DNA from: Dictyophora rubrovolvata
Taxonomy: Eukaryota; Basidiomycota; Agaricomycetes; Phallales; Phallaceae
NCBI GenBank assembly: GCA_029959195.1
Contig: CP114117.1
Coordinates: forward strand, 2,914,001 to 2,978,000
DNA length: 64,000 nucleotides
Direction: 5' to 3'
In this document: positions 35,043 to 46,645 of the stretch, piece by piece
Layout: each line of letters begins with the position of its first letter
Position numbering within the stretch: the stretch's first letter is position 1
The notes under the pieces: generated by a model
Told to the model about the DNA's origin: nothing
Seen by the model: only the letters and a program-made list of their open reading frames with translations
Databases searched by the model: none
Program-made: the position numbers and the translations under genes

Positions 35043-37798
35043 ATGCCAAGTATCTTCACTCGCTCCCGAACAACCTCGACTCCAAAACCTAAATCAGTCA
35101 CCCCCCCAGATGAGTTCGGTCGGGTTACAAGCAGGACTTCTATTTCCACCCCATCATCAAAGAAAGACAAGAAAAAAGACAAAGTAGCTCCACGTCCCTC
35201 CGATTCCATCGAAATACAAGTTACAGAAGGCGGCTTCCTCCCTTTTTGCATTCCTTCAGATTCAGAAGACAGGGCCAAATTACGTCCTTATGGTTACTTG
35301 TCATATAAATCCGAGGTCATCCTTGGCGTAGATGAAGCTTCCAGGCTTGTAGATGTCGTCTCGCGCGAAATGACTGAACGTGGTATGCTACTATTTATCT
35401 TCGCTTATTTCGTGGTTTATGTCCATCTTTTTCTATTAGGCTTCTTAACGACACCCTTGCTTTTTTCTTCTCAAGCTTTGGATATATCTCGCATTCGCAT
35501 TCAGAAATTAATCGATACATTTTTGGCGACATGCCCCTCTGAAACTAATCGTCCTGGATCACCCTTTGATAAAGCCTGGGTTGACGAAGCTCGCTTTTCG
35601 GGTCCACATGAGCTAGCTATGGTTCTTCGATGGGCCTTGGCTCGAATCGTTCACTTGGTCAATGGTCAAGAATCCAGAGGAATTTTGAGCTGGGAGTTGT
35701 ATCTCCGTTGGAGAGAGGACGAAGCAGGTGCGTCGTTTTTGTTTTAGGTCACCCGTTCCTCTACTTTCCTCGTTCTTACAATGTTGTACCCCCCTTCATT
35801 GCAGCGTCCCTATACCCAACCGCACATTTCTCAGCCTTTCTCGCGGCTCTACCACCGCCCATTCAAAGATTACTATCCTCTTTACTGGCCCTGCTTTCAC
35901 GGCTCGCCGCAAACGCAACTTCATCCGGGCTTATACCTCCTACGCTGGCTTCACTTTTCGGACCTCTTTTATTTGGACTTGGGTCACCAAGCTTGCCATT
36001 CCACCATACATACGGTGCATACCTCCGCAGCTCTCACGCAGCGGAACATATTCTTCTAGCTTACATACGCTCACAACCCCCTCCTTTACCTTCCCGTCTC
36101 GCCGATTGGATAAGAGGATATCCAACAATGTTACCCCCGCCTAATCGACTCGACAAGGCTCGACCAGGCGCCAAGCTGAAGAAACTCAACACCGTCAAGC
36201 GCTACGTTAGACTGTATAGTAACGACTTGGTTAAAACCGGCGCTGGCTGGGATTTAGGAAATTCCAAAGAATGGAACCGTGTCACTTCAAGTCAACCTGG
36301 CCTTAAAATGGGCGGTCCTCGATACAGTGATTCATACAGGAAGCACATGGGGCTTTCTACTAACGAGTACCCGGAGACCGGTCTACCACCTTCGCCCAAC
36401 GTTAGTTTAACTCCTTCCTCTTCTATTGTGGAGGAGTGCGACACTGTCGATCCACTTGCTCCAAAAGAAGACCAATTACGTTTCCGAAGTCTGACCGATC
36501 TAAGATGGGGTGAATTTGAGAGCTTAGGTTTCCTGGCCAGTTCGAACGCAACTCAGAAACGTCTCGAGTTTGATTTGAACGAGGGTGCTCGAAATGTGTG
36601 TTTTTATGTTAAAAAGTTTGCTGATAACATTACCCTTTTTTTTAAAAAAAAAACCTTCTTCTCACTAGCCGGCTCCTGAAAAACGAACAACGCTCACTTG
36701 GTCTGACTTCTCTCAGACCGGTTTCATGCGCAACGATGCACCTCTAAGCGCCACACTACAATTCTCCGCACCGTTATCTCAAACTATATCAACGTGGCCT
36801 TCTAAGCAACATGAAATACATTCAAAACTGAAGAAAGCGCAAAAGGCGCTGCCTTCTTTTAGTTGGGATACAACACCCATTCTCGGAGGCGAGGAGGCTA
36901 TTGAGGAAAGCTTCCTCGACGTATGGTGTGATATACTTTGCGGCAGTGGGTGGGCGAGAAGAGAAGAAAGAGTATGGAGAGATTGTTCCTGGGTTTTGGT
37001 GAGTCTTCTTTCTACATCTCTTTTCCTTTCTTTCCTTTTTTTTTTTGGAGTTTCTTCGTTATTTTTGCTCTTACTCACTCAATAAAACTAACTGCTATAG
37101 GTGGAATACAAAGCAGTCCCTCAAAGCCGATCAAACGGACCACTACCCTCCGATCCTCGAACTGCCACATCACTATGGCTTTACGAAGAATTCATCCCGA
37201 ACGAGTACAAGAGCGAGCTATCACAGCCTAAACGCAAGCCCCTCCTTCCCAGCTTAACCTTGTCCTTTACCCATAAACAGCCTGCCTACAATATGAATAC
37301 TATGCCTGGCAGTTATACCACCAGCCCGGGCAGCGCCGGACAGTCGGCACAAGGACAGAGTCTCTCTTCGAAACTTCCTAGCGCACGCGAACTAGAATTC
37401 GAAGGTCTCCTTCAACGGGAAGCTAGCACAAAAATCATCAGTCTAGGACATAATCTGAATGTCGTTGGCAGTGGTGGCGCTGGTGCAAGAGAAAGTACGT
37501 TGTCTGTATCGGAATCAGGACACGGGAATGTTTCGGATATAGGTCATGGTCATAGTGAGCAGGGTTTAGGTGAATATTCCATCCAGTATGTTGACGGCAG
37601 CCGCGAAGGTAGCGGTGGTCCTTATTATGCTCCGAGCATGCAAGGGACACCAAATGCTCATGTCTCTTCTTCGATAGCCCCAGCCCCGGTTCTGGACCCG
37701 GCTCTGGCTCAAACCCCGGAGAACCTAGCAGCAGACGTGCACTATTCAACAGATTCGCCTCAACGCCCAATTTTAAAACAACAACAACAACTGCCACT

Positions 37799-37830
<32 letters not shown>

Positions 37831-39341
37831 CATCATCAACATCAACAACAGCGGCGTCCGTGCCCAGCCCTCCTCGCTCAGATCCATCCCAACCAACGTC
37901 ACTACAAGTTCAGAGCGGTACAGCGATGCAGATTCCAGGGTTCTTCACGGCTGTGACAACGCCCCGGAAATCTCCAGCGAGGTTTCTTTCTAGGGTGGGT
38001 AAAAGCAGGAGTGGCGGCGGTAGTGGTGGTGGTGGTGGGAGCGGAGAGGGCAGCGGAAGTTTAGTTGGAGAGGAGAGCGGGGAGAAGGAGAAGCCAAAAC
38101 GGAATGGAAAAGATATACTGAAAGCACGGCATTCTATTCTACGAAAGGGGGGCAAAGGTTCTGAAGAGACGTCTGTCGAATTTGAGACAAGGACTATATT
38201 TGGTACGGAGGAGGATGGCGACGATTATACGAGGGAAGGCGACGAACGGAGTCACCAGCTGGAAAAGGGAGGGGACGGTGAAAAGACGCCAACGCAACTG
38301 AAATTCTCCAGGGCTTATAATCATGCGCGACACATCAGCAAGGATGATGCATGGGTTGATATTTTAGTAGCTGGATCGACCAATAATGGCAACATCGCGT
38401 CGGGGAATGCGACTGCGACGTCTGGTACCGCTACTCGACCTCGTCGTTCGTCCGATCCAGAATCTGCAGGATTGTCACATGATCCGGACAGAGCGCGTGA
38501 AGAGATTAGACAGGTTCTGAAAGGGGCGGGGCCGCGGCCTGCTGAGTTTAGTGATGAAGAGGATATGGACGAGGTTGCCAAGGCCCAAATTGGGGAGAGC
38601 TTTTTATCATCACAAGATCGGCAGCATTCTATTATCAATGAATATGCAGAGTCGGAAGTTGTAACTGAAAATGATGAGGACGAGATTGACGACGAAGCTC
38701 TGTATGGTCGTCCGGAGTCGTTTGTGGATGAGGTTCGCACAGGTCATCAAACGGATTTTTTTAGTGGAGTAGCGAATGCAGGACATGTCTCTATACCATC
38801 TACATCGACGCCGTCGTCGTCGTTGTTGTCGTCGCCGTCACCTTCTCCACATGGTGACGGTAATGGCTTGCATTCGCTCCCGTCGCCGTTGCCGTCTTCG
38901 GTCGTATCATCACTGTCTTTAAGGAATAACCCCACCACGGAGATTTATCAAATAGAAGATCCTGATCGCGAGATTACACCTCCCCTTTTCGTTCCGTCCT
39001 CTTCCATTCAACCTGATTCGAAGATTCCACGCCTACGGCCTGCTAATCTGGATATTATTACCACCACCGCCGCGGACAGTTCCAAAAGAATCGTTGTCCC
39101 TAGTATGGTACCCATGCCTACTACCTCGTCGACATCATCATCCTCCGTACCGGAAGCCTCTTTTGATGATGTTGATGTTCCGGATATTGGCGATGGAGAA
39201 TCAACGATACTAGATGACGATTCCAGTTCCAAGTTGATTGATGCTGAAGCTTTGCTTAGCGGTTTGGTCGTCAACCCGACGACGCCACGATATGTTCATG
39301 GGGCTCCGTTGCACAATGTCGTTGAAGAAGAAGAGGAGTAA
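35043..39341 (+). CDS. Msb1/Mug8-domain protein, likely polarity/RhoGAP-like
   Basis: Msb1 of budding yeast and Mug8 of fission yeast act with Rho/Cdc42 signalling in polarised growth. The start at 35043 gives MPSIFTRSRTTSTP. The conserved domain includes IEIQVTEGGFLPFCIPSDSE, LDISRIRIQKLIDTFLATCP, FSGPHELAMVLRWALARIVH, GILSWELYLRWREDEA, HFSAFLAALPPPIQRLLSS and LFGPLLFGLG, then LKKLNTVKRYVRLYSNDLV. Two later exons carry PAPEKRTTLTWSDFSQTGF and VWRDCSWVL|VEYKAVPQ. The remaining 700 residues are disordered: Gln, Pro, Thr and Ser homopolymers at 37775-37870, a Gly/Ser run at 38010-38060, and acidic runs ending VVEEEEE. About 1,250 residues. Domain assignment rests on the N-terminal half only. 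Confidence 0.8.
37775..37870 (+). repeat. Coding microsatellite: Gln, Pro and Thr runs
   Basis: CAA, CCA/CCACTA and ACA/ACC triplets follow one another inside the Msb1/Mug8 exon. They encode short Gln, Pro and Thr runs in a disordered region and may vary in length between strains. Confidence 0.75.
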
Positions 39342-40449
39342 ACTTTTCTTTATTTCTTTTCATGCATCCCCGTGCTGTAATCTGGATTACCATACGCATA
39401 CGCTATAAGGGTGGCTTTTCCTTGATTGGGCTGTCTGAGGATGACTTCATTGTTTCGTCTCTTAGAAGCATTATTTTCTCGAACGCGTCTTTCTTTTTCA
39501 AACATGCCCCATCCGTCGTTCAAATAATATTCTCTTTCCTGTAGCTATGCCTTCAATTATAATTTCCGCTGGGTCGATCGCACTTTTCTTTTCCATTGCT
39601 TCCTTCCTCTTCTTTCGAATGCTGCTGCTGCTGTCTTTGCCCGTTTATCCATTTTTTCATTTCAATATATCCAAATTATACTGCTGTATCATTTACAGTG
39701 GCAGTATGAATATGTATTTTCTATTCTAGGTTTTTCATTCATTTCACTTTGTTTTTTTCGTCTTCATGATGATACCTTGCTAAAACTTTCTGATTCCTTC
39801 CCTTTTTTAGGTTAATTTGAACTGTGGATTTTCTAACGCTTACAATTTAAATTTCCTTATTAAAAAGAAAAATCTCATGGACTGTTTAGAAATGGCAGGT
39901 TTGCTTTGCGTGATTGGCTCCTTTGAGCCACCTGAGTCATTGGAAAATCAGCTGCAATCAAGTACCGGGTGATTTGCGTTCTTTTTGTAGAAATATTTTT
40001 CTCATGGCGTTCCATGCGCACACCTAACAGTGACAAAGATGGCATGGCCGGAACCTATAAAGCGAGAAACTTTATTCTAATTGGGCGCTGATAAATTTTG
40101 AGCTGTGAATATATTTGCTAAAGGGTCTGGATTCACATCCACGTTCACACATGGTACCGGAACAATCAAATATGATGGTGCCAGCCAATCTCTCTTCAAA
40201 AGCTGAATAATAAAACTCGCTGCTACATACAAAAAAGGTTACTTTGGATTGATAAATATTGCTAGTGTGTGTGACTCTACAGGATAAAGCAAAAGAAAAG
40301 CTCTGGACAACAGAAAACAACAGGGAAAAAAATAATTCAATAATTTAATAGCATAGGAGCGATGGCTTGCAGTAGAAAAAAAACGACGCGACGACACGCG
40401 CAGAGAGCGGACCCGGAGAAATAGGGAGGGTGTGTTTGTACAGGATGTG
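39342..40449. other. Convergent 3' flanks, no supported gene
   Basis: T-rich downstream sequence of the Msb1/Mug8 gene meets the 3' flank of the small SPT-subunit gene. The plus frames at 39362-39729 are hydrophobic only because the sequence is T-rich. Confidence 0.4.
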
Positions 40450-40813
40450 TTAGATGCCAATGAGACTGATAAAATGAGGGTGGCCAAGTTTGATCAAATC
40501 GGTTGCTTGTCCTGAGACGTATCGGTACGATCCAGCCAGGACGAGGAAAAAGAGTGTCATGAAGAAAGAAACTGGGAGAGTCCGCCGGGGATGTGGGGTG
40601 GCAGGGTCGCGATGAGCGGCAGTTTTGCGAAAGTAGCCCAAAAATAAACTCACAAATGACATACACCTCCCATGTCTCCATTACACAAGTTGAAAATGTT
40701 GTGCCCATCCATAGTTTAAATCGCCATATGAAATAGGCGTATGGTGTTTTGGGCGGTCGCAAAGCGATGAGTTCCCTGGGTGTGCTGGCTGTTCGTTTGC
40801 TCTGAGAGTGCAT
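40450..40813 (-). CDS. Candidate small subunit of serine palmitoyltransferase
   Basis: Two exons (40665-40813 and 40450-40571) join in frame to a protein of about 90 residues. It begins MHSQSKRTASTPREL, then KTPYAYFIWRFKLWMGTTFS, CVMETWE, and after the junction VSFFMTLFFLVLAGSYRYVS, ending PHFISLIGI. The small activating subunits (human ssSPTa/b, yeast Tsc3-like) share a Tyr/Trp-rich amphipathic start, a [ML]-E-x-W-E motif and one membrane helix; here M-E-T-W-E precedes the helix. The family activates serine palmitoyltransferase, the first enzyme of sphingolipid synthesis, in the ER. An upstream in-frame ATG at 40837 would add eight residues. The call rests on motif and topology; another tiny membrane protein is possible. 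Confidence 0.62.
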
Positions 40814-42717
40814 TATGAAAGTTTGACCTCTATGCATGTGATTAGGAGCTGAGAATAATTTGAGAGAAAAAAATTGTGACAACAGACCAGGAGAGAAAGA
40901 AAAAGATGTAAGTGAAGATGAGAAAATAATGAATAGCAAGTTAAACGGAAATGCTGCGCTGGAGCTATTTTTTAATACGTTACATTATATAAATCCTGCA
41001 TCCATTGTCACGCTATTCGTAGCGTCGGCCCAAATTGTTCGGCTAACTCCGCCACTCTCAATTTCAAAGATAATTTGATGCCCAACGCCATATGTGTTTG
41101 CCTTTCACGGTATATCTCAAGTTGAATCAAATTGTGGCAGCGTTTGCCCCAAGTAAATCTTATGTTTCTAGGATTGTCCGAGTCTCTCCGCATGGGTTCT
41201 ATGATTAGTCAGTGGATTGTGCACATTGATTGGCTCCAGGGTGATCATTATCAAAGGGCGAAGCAGGACGGAAATCATAACGCCAAAAAAGACGCGGTAG
41301 GAATCACCGGTGTCCCCTTTGCGAGGTACGACATATTGACGACATATGGTAACTTTGGGGAAGAAATGAATGAATTATTATACTCATGATATTACGCCAA
41401 CAGTTCGTTGGTATAGTACTATCGCCATTATACTAAGCTACAACTCACCGGGACCCCCGGTGCACCGGTTATACGTACAATTCCATGATTTACCACCGCA
41501 TCGTGAATGTCTGGTCAGGTTCATTGCGCCGAGCAGGGTCCATGTCGCTCCGAAGAGAAAATCCGGCCTTGATTTGAAACCTAATCTGAGATTAAAAATT
41601 CCCCAGAGTTGACCACTACTTCATTTCACGAAAAGGGGAATATACAGGTGTTACGTTACTGCCAGCAGTGCATTGCAAACTCTATACTATCACTATCGCA
41701 ACAACTCATAGTAGCTAATCTCAACTGACAACATGTTAAGTAATAACAGGTCCGAGGATGGAGAGTACTAGCCTAGGTTGCATTTTGGCTTGGTAAAACG
41801 ATGACATCGACTCATATCTGCTTACAAAACGCACATTTTATTCTCATATTCGGTCTCGTCTTGCAGCGTGTGTCTCTCTTCTTTCTCTCTTTCTTTCTTG
41901 TTTTCGTCTGATTTTCTCACCCGTCGCGCAGGAGATTTCCGGCTTGTGGCATTCGATTCCTCTTGTTGACGTTACTTTATCAGCGGGATTTTCGAACAAA
42001 TTGTTTAGTCTGCCAATAAATATTTTTATGAGACACCCTGATTCAACCTTCGGGAGTTTTTTCCAATGCTTGCGGGCCTGCGGCAACTCGTCACTCTTCT
42101 ACGGTTATAGGTCCCGCCACGATATCTAGCCATGTTGATTCACATAAAGATGACCAATGGTTCTCTAGACTGCTGGGATATGATGAGATTGAGGCAACGA
42201 AACACATGCTTCGAGAGAGATATCGGACAATTTGCCCTCCTTTGCCACTCGCAGAAGTCCCAGGAAAAAACTAACTAGTACTCAATTGGTATGTTAAATA
42301 TAGAAAAAACTATAGTTGACGTTGACATAGAGTAATCTTGTAGATAATTTCGCCGAAGGTTGAACTTCATTTCCATCATTGCCAATCATATTCTCCCAAC
42401 GGAGCAAATGTATAAAAGCCTAGACTTCTGGACTCCACACATAGAAATTGGCACGTTCAAAGTTAAATTCGCTCCGCGACATAAATATTTTTAGCTCCCG
42501 CATGACCAGCATGGAAAGCTCCTTTATTTCAAAGTATGCCTTCCTTCATGATTATGGTTGGAGGTTGATTTCATGCATGATTTAGATTCATGCTGCAAGT
42601 TCCGTACCGACCCGCCTGACACTACTAAAATTTTTACATGCTTTTTCCAAAGCAAAAGACCTAGTATAAATATGGGTGCTTTTGCTCATTTCATCCCACA
42701 ACTTGAGCAGAGCAATC
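40814..42717. other. 1.9-kb intergenic gap
   Basis: No exon supported. Frames at 41132-41612 and 41844-42129 overlap on both strands without motifs. The right end holds the GH16 promoter. Confidence 0.4.
42665..42672 (+). promoter_or_regulatory. TATA box of the GH16 gene
   Basis: TATAAATA lies 46 bases before the GH16 start codon. Confidence 0.5.
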
Positions 42718-43915
42718 ATGCGCTTGCATGTGGCTATTGCCTGTTTATTACCTGCTCTGAAAGGTCATCTTGTCGCTGCCTATTCGCTTTCATGGACATA
42801 CACTGGCGACGGTGAAGTGCTCAAATGAGAGTCTATAGGCGTAAAAACCCTCATGCAATTTTGAATCAGATTTCATTAACTTATTCGATTTCTTCAATGA
42901 TGCGGACGAGTCAGATCCAACTGGGACATCATCAACTCCTTCTGCTGCGTTTTATACGTCTCAATCCACCGCCAAGGATCAAGGTTTAGTATGGGTTAAT
43001 AGCGAGGGTCATTTTGGTATGTATGTTCCAAGTAGTTTCGCGTAACTCCTTCTCAATATGTTATGTTTAATTTTCAGGTCTATCTGTCGACTCGACGAAT
43101 GTGTACAGCGGAACTGATCTTCGTCCGTCGGTTCGCATTAGCTCTCAGACAACTATCCAATACGGTCTCCTAATCCTGGACGCAGCTCATCTACCTTACG
43201 GAGAAGGAACGTGGCCTGCATTTTGGCTTTTAGGCGCTGACGGCAATTGGCCTGATTCCGGAGAAATCGATATCTATGAAGGCGTGGGCGACAGTCTTCA
43301 AAATACCGTTTCATATCATACTTCCGCAGGATGCAGCTATCAACCTGACCCCGACCAAACGGGCGAACTAAACACCGCTGTGGGAACGGATTGCAATGCT
43401 TTGGCAAATAATGATGAGGCTTGCGGTAATACCGATCCAAGTACTACTTCTTTCGGGAGCGGGGCGAGCAGCAATGGTGGAAGTGTATATGCCATTGAAT
43501 GGACTTCGGATTTCATTAAAGTTAGAGTTTTTCTTAATTCAGTTCTGCTGCACACATATCAGAGGCTAATTATTTTTAGACTTGGCATTTCAATCGACCT
43601 AATGTCCCTTCTGACATCACCAATGATACACCTGATCCCGGCAGTTGGGGAAGACCTGTCACTGATTTGAGTTCGGCGGATTGCGACATTGATTCATATT
43701 TCGGACCGCAAAATATCATATTTAACAGTTAGTTGGCAATTCAACTTCATCTATTCAGATGAAGTTTATGACACATTCTAGTTGAGCTATGCGGAACGTG
43801 GGAAGGTGCTGTGTTTTCTGGAGGACCCCAAGCTTGCGTCGAGTTTGTGCAGCAAAATCCAAGTGTATTCACAACGGCGTATTTCGAAATAGCTTCTCTG
43901 AAGTATTACCAATGA
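42718..43915 (+). CDS. Secreted GH16 endo-beta-1,3(4)-glucanase
   Basis: GH16 enzymes cleave beta-1,3/1,4 glucans, here probably in wall remodelling or plant polymer breakdown. The start at 42718 gives the signal peptide MRLHVAIACLLPALKGHLVA, then AYSLSWTYTGD. The next exons read FINLFDFFNDADESDPTGT, STAKDQGLVWVNSEGHFG and GTDLRPSVRISSQTTIQYG. The catalytic block DSGEIDIYEGVG (E-x-D-x-x-E at 43263-43280) is intact, preceded by GEGTWPAFWLLGADGNWP. Later parts include WTSDFIKV, PDPGSWGRPVTDLSSADCDI and CGTWEGAVFSGGPQACVEFV, ending ASLKYYQ. About 310 residues, normal for fungal laminarinase-like GH16. Four or five introns. Confidence 0.93.
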
Positions 43916-44347
43916 GGCTATAGTGGTTTTGTATAATTAGTCCTTTCTTGATTTTTTCTTGATCATGTTTATCATGAGAGCTTGTATTATGTATGTATGT
44001 CTTTTTGCATTGTTTCCACGCTGTCTTGTAATATATATTTATGGTGATGTTGCTGTCTGATTTCGAGAAGTAAGATCGAAATCATGTGGACACCAGATAT
44101 ATAATACATGCAAGCAAACACTTCGCCGCTCATGATCTAATACATATCATATTTGCTGTATGAGAAATTTATCTGTTGGGGACATGTGCAACAAACTTCC
44201 CCCATAAGGTACTAATGCCTAGCGGACTAGTTTCGGAATAATGTATGGTGACTTTCCACCATGGGATGCACGGACCCTCGAAATATTGACTATATGCATC
44301 ATATCCCAGATAGGAAAGGCCCCTCTCAAGCGCTCCCCCGGCGTGTG
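43916..44347. other. Intergenic, GH16 to SDR
   Basis: Terminator side of GH16 and promoter of the SDR; nothing else seen. Confidence 0.4.
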
Positions 44348-45386
44348 ATGACTTCCAAAGTCTTATCCTTCAAAGATCAAATCGTATTAGTAACAGGCGA
44401 GTAGTATTCAGTTTACATGGTGCATGACACGTGAAGGGGATCTCTAACTATAGACTAAAACTAGGATCGAGCAGGGGTTTGGGAAAAGCCATTGTATTGG
44501 CGTTTGCTCTTCAAGGTGTTAAAGGGCTGGTGATCAATAGCCATCGACAGTCATTAGAGTCACTGGACTTTGGAGAGTGTTTAGATACATCGGTGACTCA
44601 AGTTTTGTTTGTAAAAGCAGATGTTACGAGCTTGTCAGATGTAAGATGTCCTACTTTACATTAACCTGTAAGTGACTTTGATTGTCAGGTAGAACAACTG
44701 TTTGCAAGCGCAAGAAACCATTTCGGATATCCAATTACAACAGTCGTTAACAACGCTTTAGCAGACTTTTCGTTTAATGGAGATGCTAGACCCAAGTTTG
44801 ATACGATATCTTGGGAGGAATTTGATAAGCAGTTGAGAGGTACAGTTCAGGGGGCTCTCAACACAACTAAAGGTAAGTAAACAGATTATTGACTACATTG
44901 ACGCATAGAACTCGAATTTCTATTGTTATAAGCCGCATTAGACGGAATGCGAGAATGCGGGTTTGGGAGGATCATTAACATTGGATCAAATCTCGTTCAA
45001 AATCCCGTCGTTCCATACCACGATTACACCGCGTACGTTTAAACTCAAAAGAATTCTTACCGACGAGAATAGTACTTACTCCTTGATTTAAATACAACAT
45101 ATGTAGAGCAAAAGGCGCCCTCCTAGCTTTCACCCATACTTCCGCCGCCGAACTCGGGCCTTTCAACATTACTGTGAACCTCGTTTCAGGTGGACTATTG
45201 CGGACTACGGATGCTAGCGCAGCGACTCCTGATGCTGTGTTCGAACGCGTTGAAAATGCCACTCCATTGCGAAAGTCCACTACGCCTGAGGAGATGGCTG
45301 ATGCTGTCCTTTTTTTCGCGAGTCCGTGGGCGAGAGCGGTGACTGGTCAAAGTATTTGTGTTGACGGAGGACTCGTTATGACTTGA
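44348..45386 (+). CDS. Short-chain dehydrogenase/reductase, FabG-like
   Basis: A classical NAD(P)-dependent SDR resembling 3-oxoacyl-[ACP] reductases. The start at 44348 gives MTSKVLSFKDQIVLVTG; the next exon completes the cofactor loop as GSSRGLGKAIVLAFALQG. Then LFVKADVTSLSDV, EQLFASARNHFGYPIT, the structural VVNNAL, GFGRIINIGSNLVQNPVVPY, and the catalytic Y-x-x-x-K as DYTA|AKGALLAFTH, split by an intron. It ends ARAVTGQSICVDGGLVMT. About 265 residues. The first intron (44397-44464) appears to begin with GC rather than GT. The substrate is unknown. It converges with the unknown gene to its right. Confidence 0.92.
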
Positions 45387-45610
45387 GAATGAATCATGGT
45401 CCAGGGTCATAGGGCGTAAATTCGGATTTGGTTTCTCAGACAACTTGTTATTGAGCTGCTCCGACGTATTATACTATAATTAAAGCCTTTCTCACACAGG
45501 AATCTTATAACGTTCAGGCTACGGAGATGTCATTAAATAGTTGCATTCATAAAGTATTACAAAGTTCGATTGTAACTGTAGAAAAATCTGTTGAGAATTC
45601 TTTGATAATT

Positions 45611-46189
45611 TCATAATTCTTGTCCAAGCCTTTGTGCACGATCTGGAACAGAGTACGGTTTGAAACTTGATCCTCTCCACGATACCTGTAGAGCAGCCTG
45701 AGCAGAACTTCCCGGCAAACACGAAACCGCACAAAACCCCCGCTGAGACCTATATTTCCGCTTCTGCAATATTCGACATTCAAAGGAAACGTAGTGTTGG
45801 AGCGTTATATTAATTCGATTTTGCTTATACATAGGCACGAGGAAATTGTCGGCGTTCATAGTAATATCTATTAAAATACGATGAGAAAAAAAAGGTTTCG
45901 AGACAACCCTTAACCAGTGACACTCACAGTTTGAGTTTTCAGAGCCTGGATTTAACGTTGATTCTTGTAAAACCCTTATAAGATAATTAAGCGGTATCGA
46001 TGGTGCACGCCGGCCCCTTGACTCATTTTGATTGACTGTGGTTCCAGTACCAGACGGAGAGAGTGGAAAATAAGTGGTGGGTTGTTGTGAAAGGGTAGAC
46101 GAAACATTTAGTTTAGATAAATCGTCGCATATACTGTCATAAGCTGGTAGATCGCGGTCCTCGACGAGCTGGGTGCCGGCAATGGGCAT
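45611..46189 (-). CDS. Hypothetical protein
   Basis: I do not recognise it. The start at 46189 gives MPIAGTQLVEDRDLPAYDSI and CDDLSKLNVSSTLSQQ, with a polar middle (PLSPSGTGTTVNQNESRGRR). A donor near 45929 joins an exon reading TMNADNFLVPMYKQNRINIT and LQHYVSFECRILQKRKYRS. The end near 45611 is uncertain, with a possible further intron. No signal peptide or membrane helix is visible. Confidence 0.4.
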   Translation of the reverse strand: MPIAGTQLVEDRDLPAYDSICDDLSKLNVSSTLSQQPTTYFPLSPSGTGTTVNQNESRGRRAPSIPLNYLIRVLQESTLNPGSENSNCECHWLRVVSKPFFSHRILIDITMNADNFLVPMYKQNRINITLQHYVSFECRILQKRKYRSQRGFCAVSCLPGSSAQAALQVSWRGSSFKPYSVPDRAQRLGQEL

Positions 46190-46645
46190 TTTTTGAAAAA
46201 AAAAAAAGAGAATAGATGGGATAAAGTTGTTTGATGAAAAAGGGACGGTGTTTCTTTTTATGTATGGAAATGATAAAAGCTGTGGACCATGGACACAAAC
46301 GAGGTCCAAGACAATGGGGACATAGATAATATAATGCTCTCGAGTTGTATATCCTTATACTATGCATGTAATAATAATAAATCCAAAAAGTGACTTGGTA
46401 CATTATTATTCGCTTCTTGTCCAGGCGTGTACTGGTGTCAAAGCGGGATGGAATATTTATACTTCAAAATCTTCCCTAATGCCATCTATTCGCTTTGCAC
46501 GATATGTGGACACAGCGACATCAAGACAAAAATTCCTACTGAAATGCGCCATGGCTTATTTTATTTGACTATTTAAATTCATTTATTTTGACCGCATACA
46601 TCCCCATTAGTGGGCTAAAGTACATTGCCGACATTGACCCCGAGT
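46190..46645. other. Intergenic, no supported gene
   Basis: Promoter of the hypothetical gene and 3' flank of the aminotransferase; AT-rich, no exon. Confidence 0.4.
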
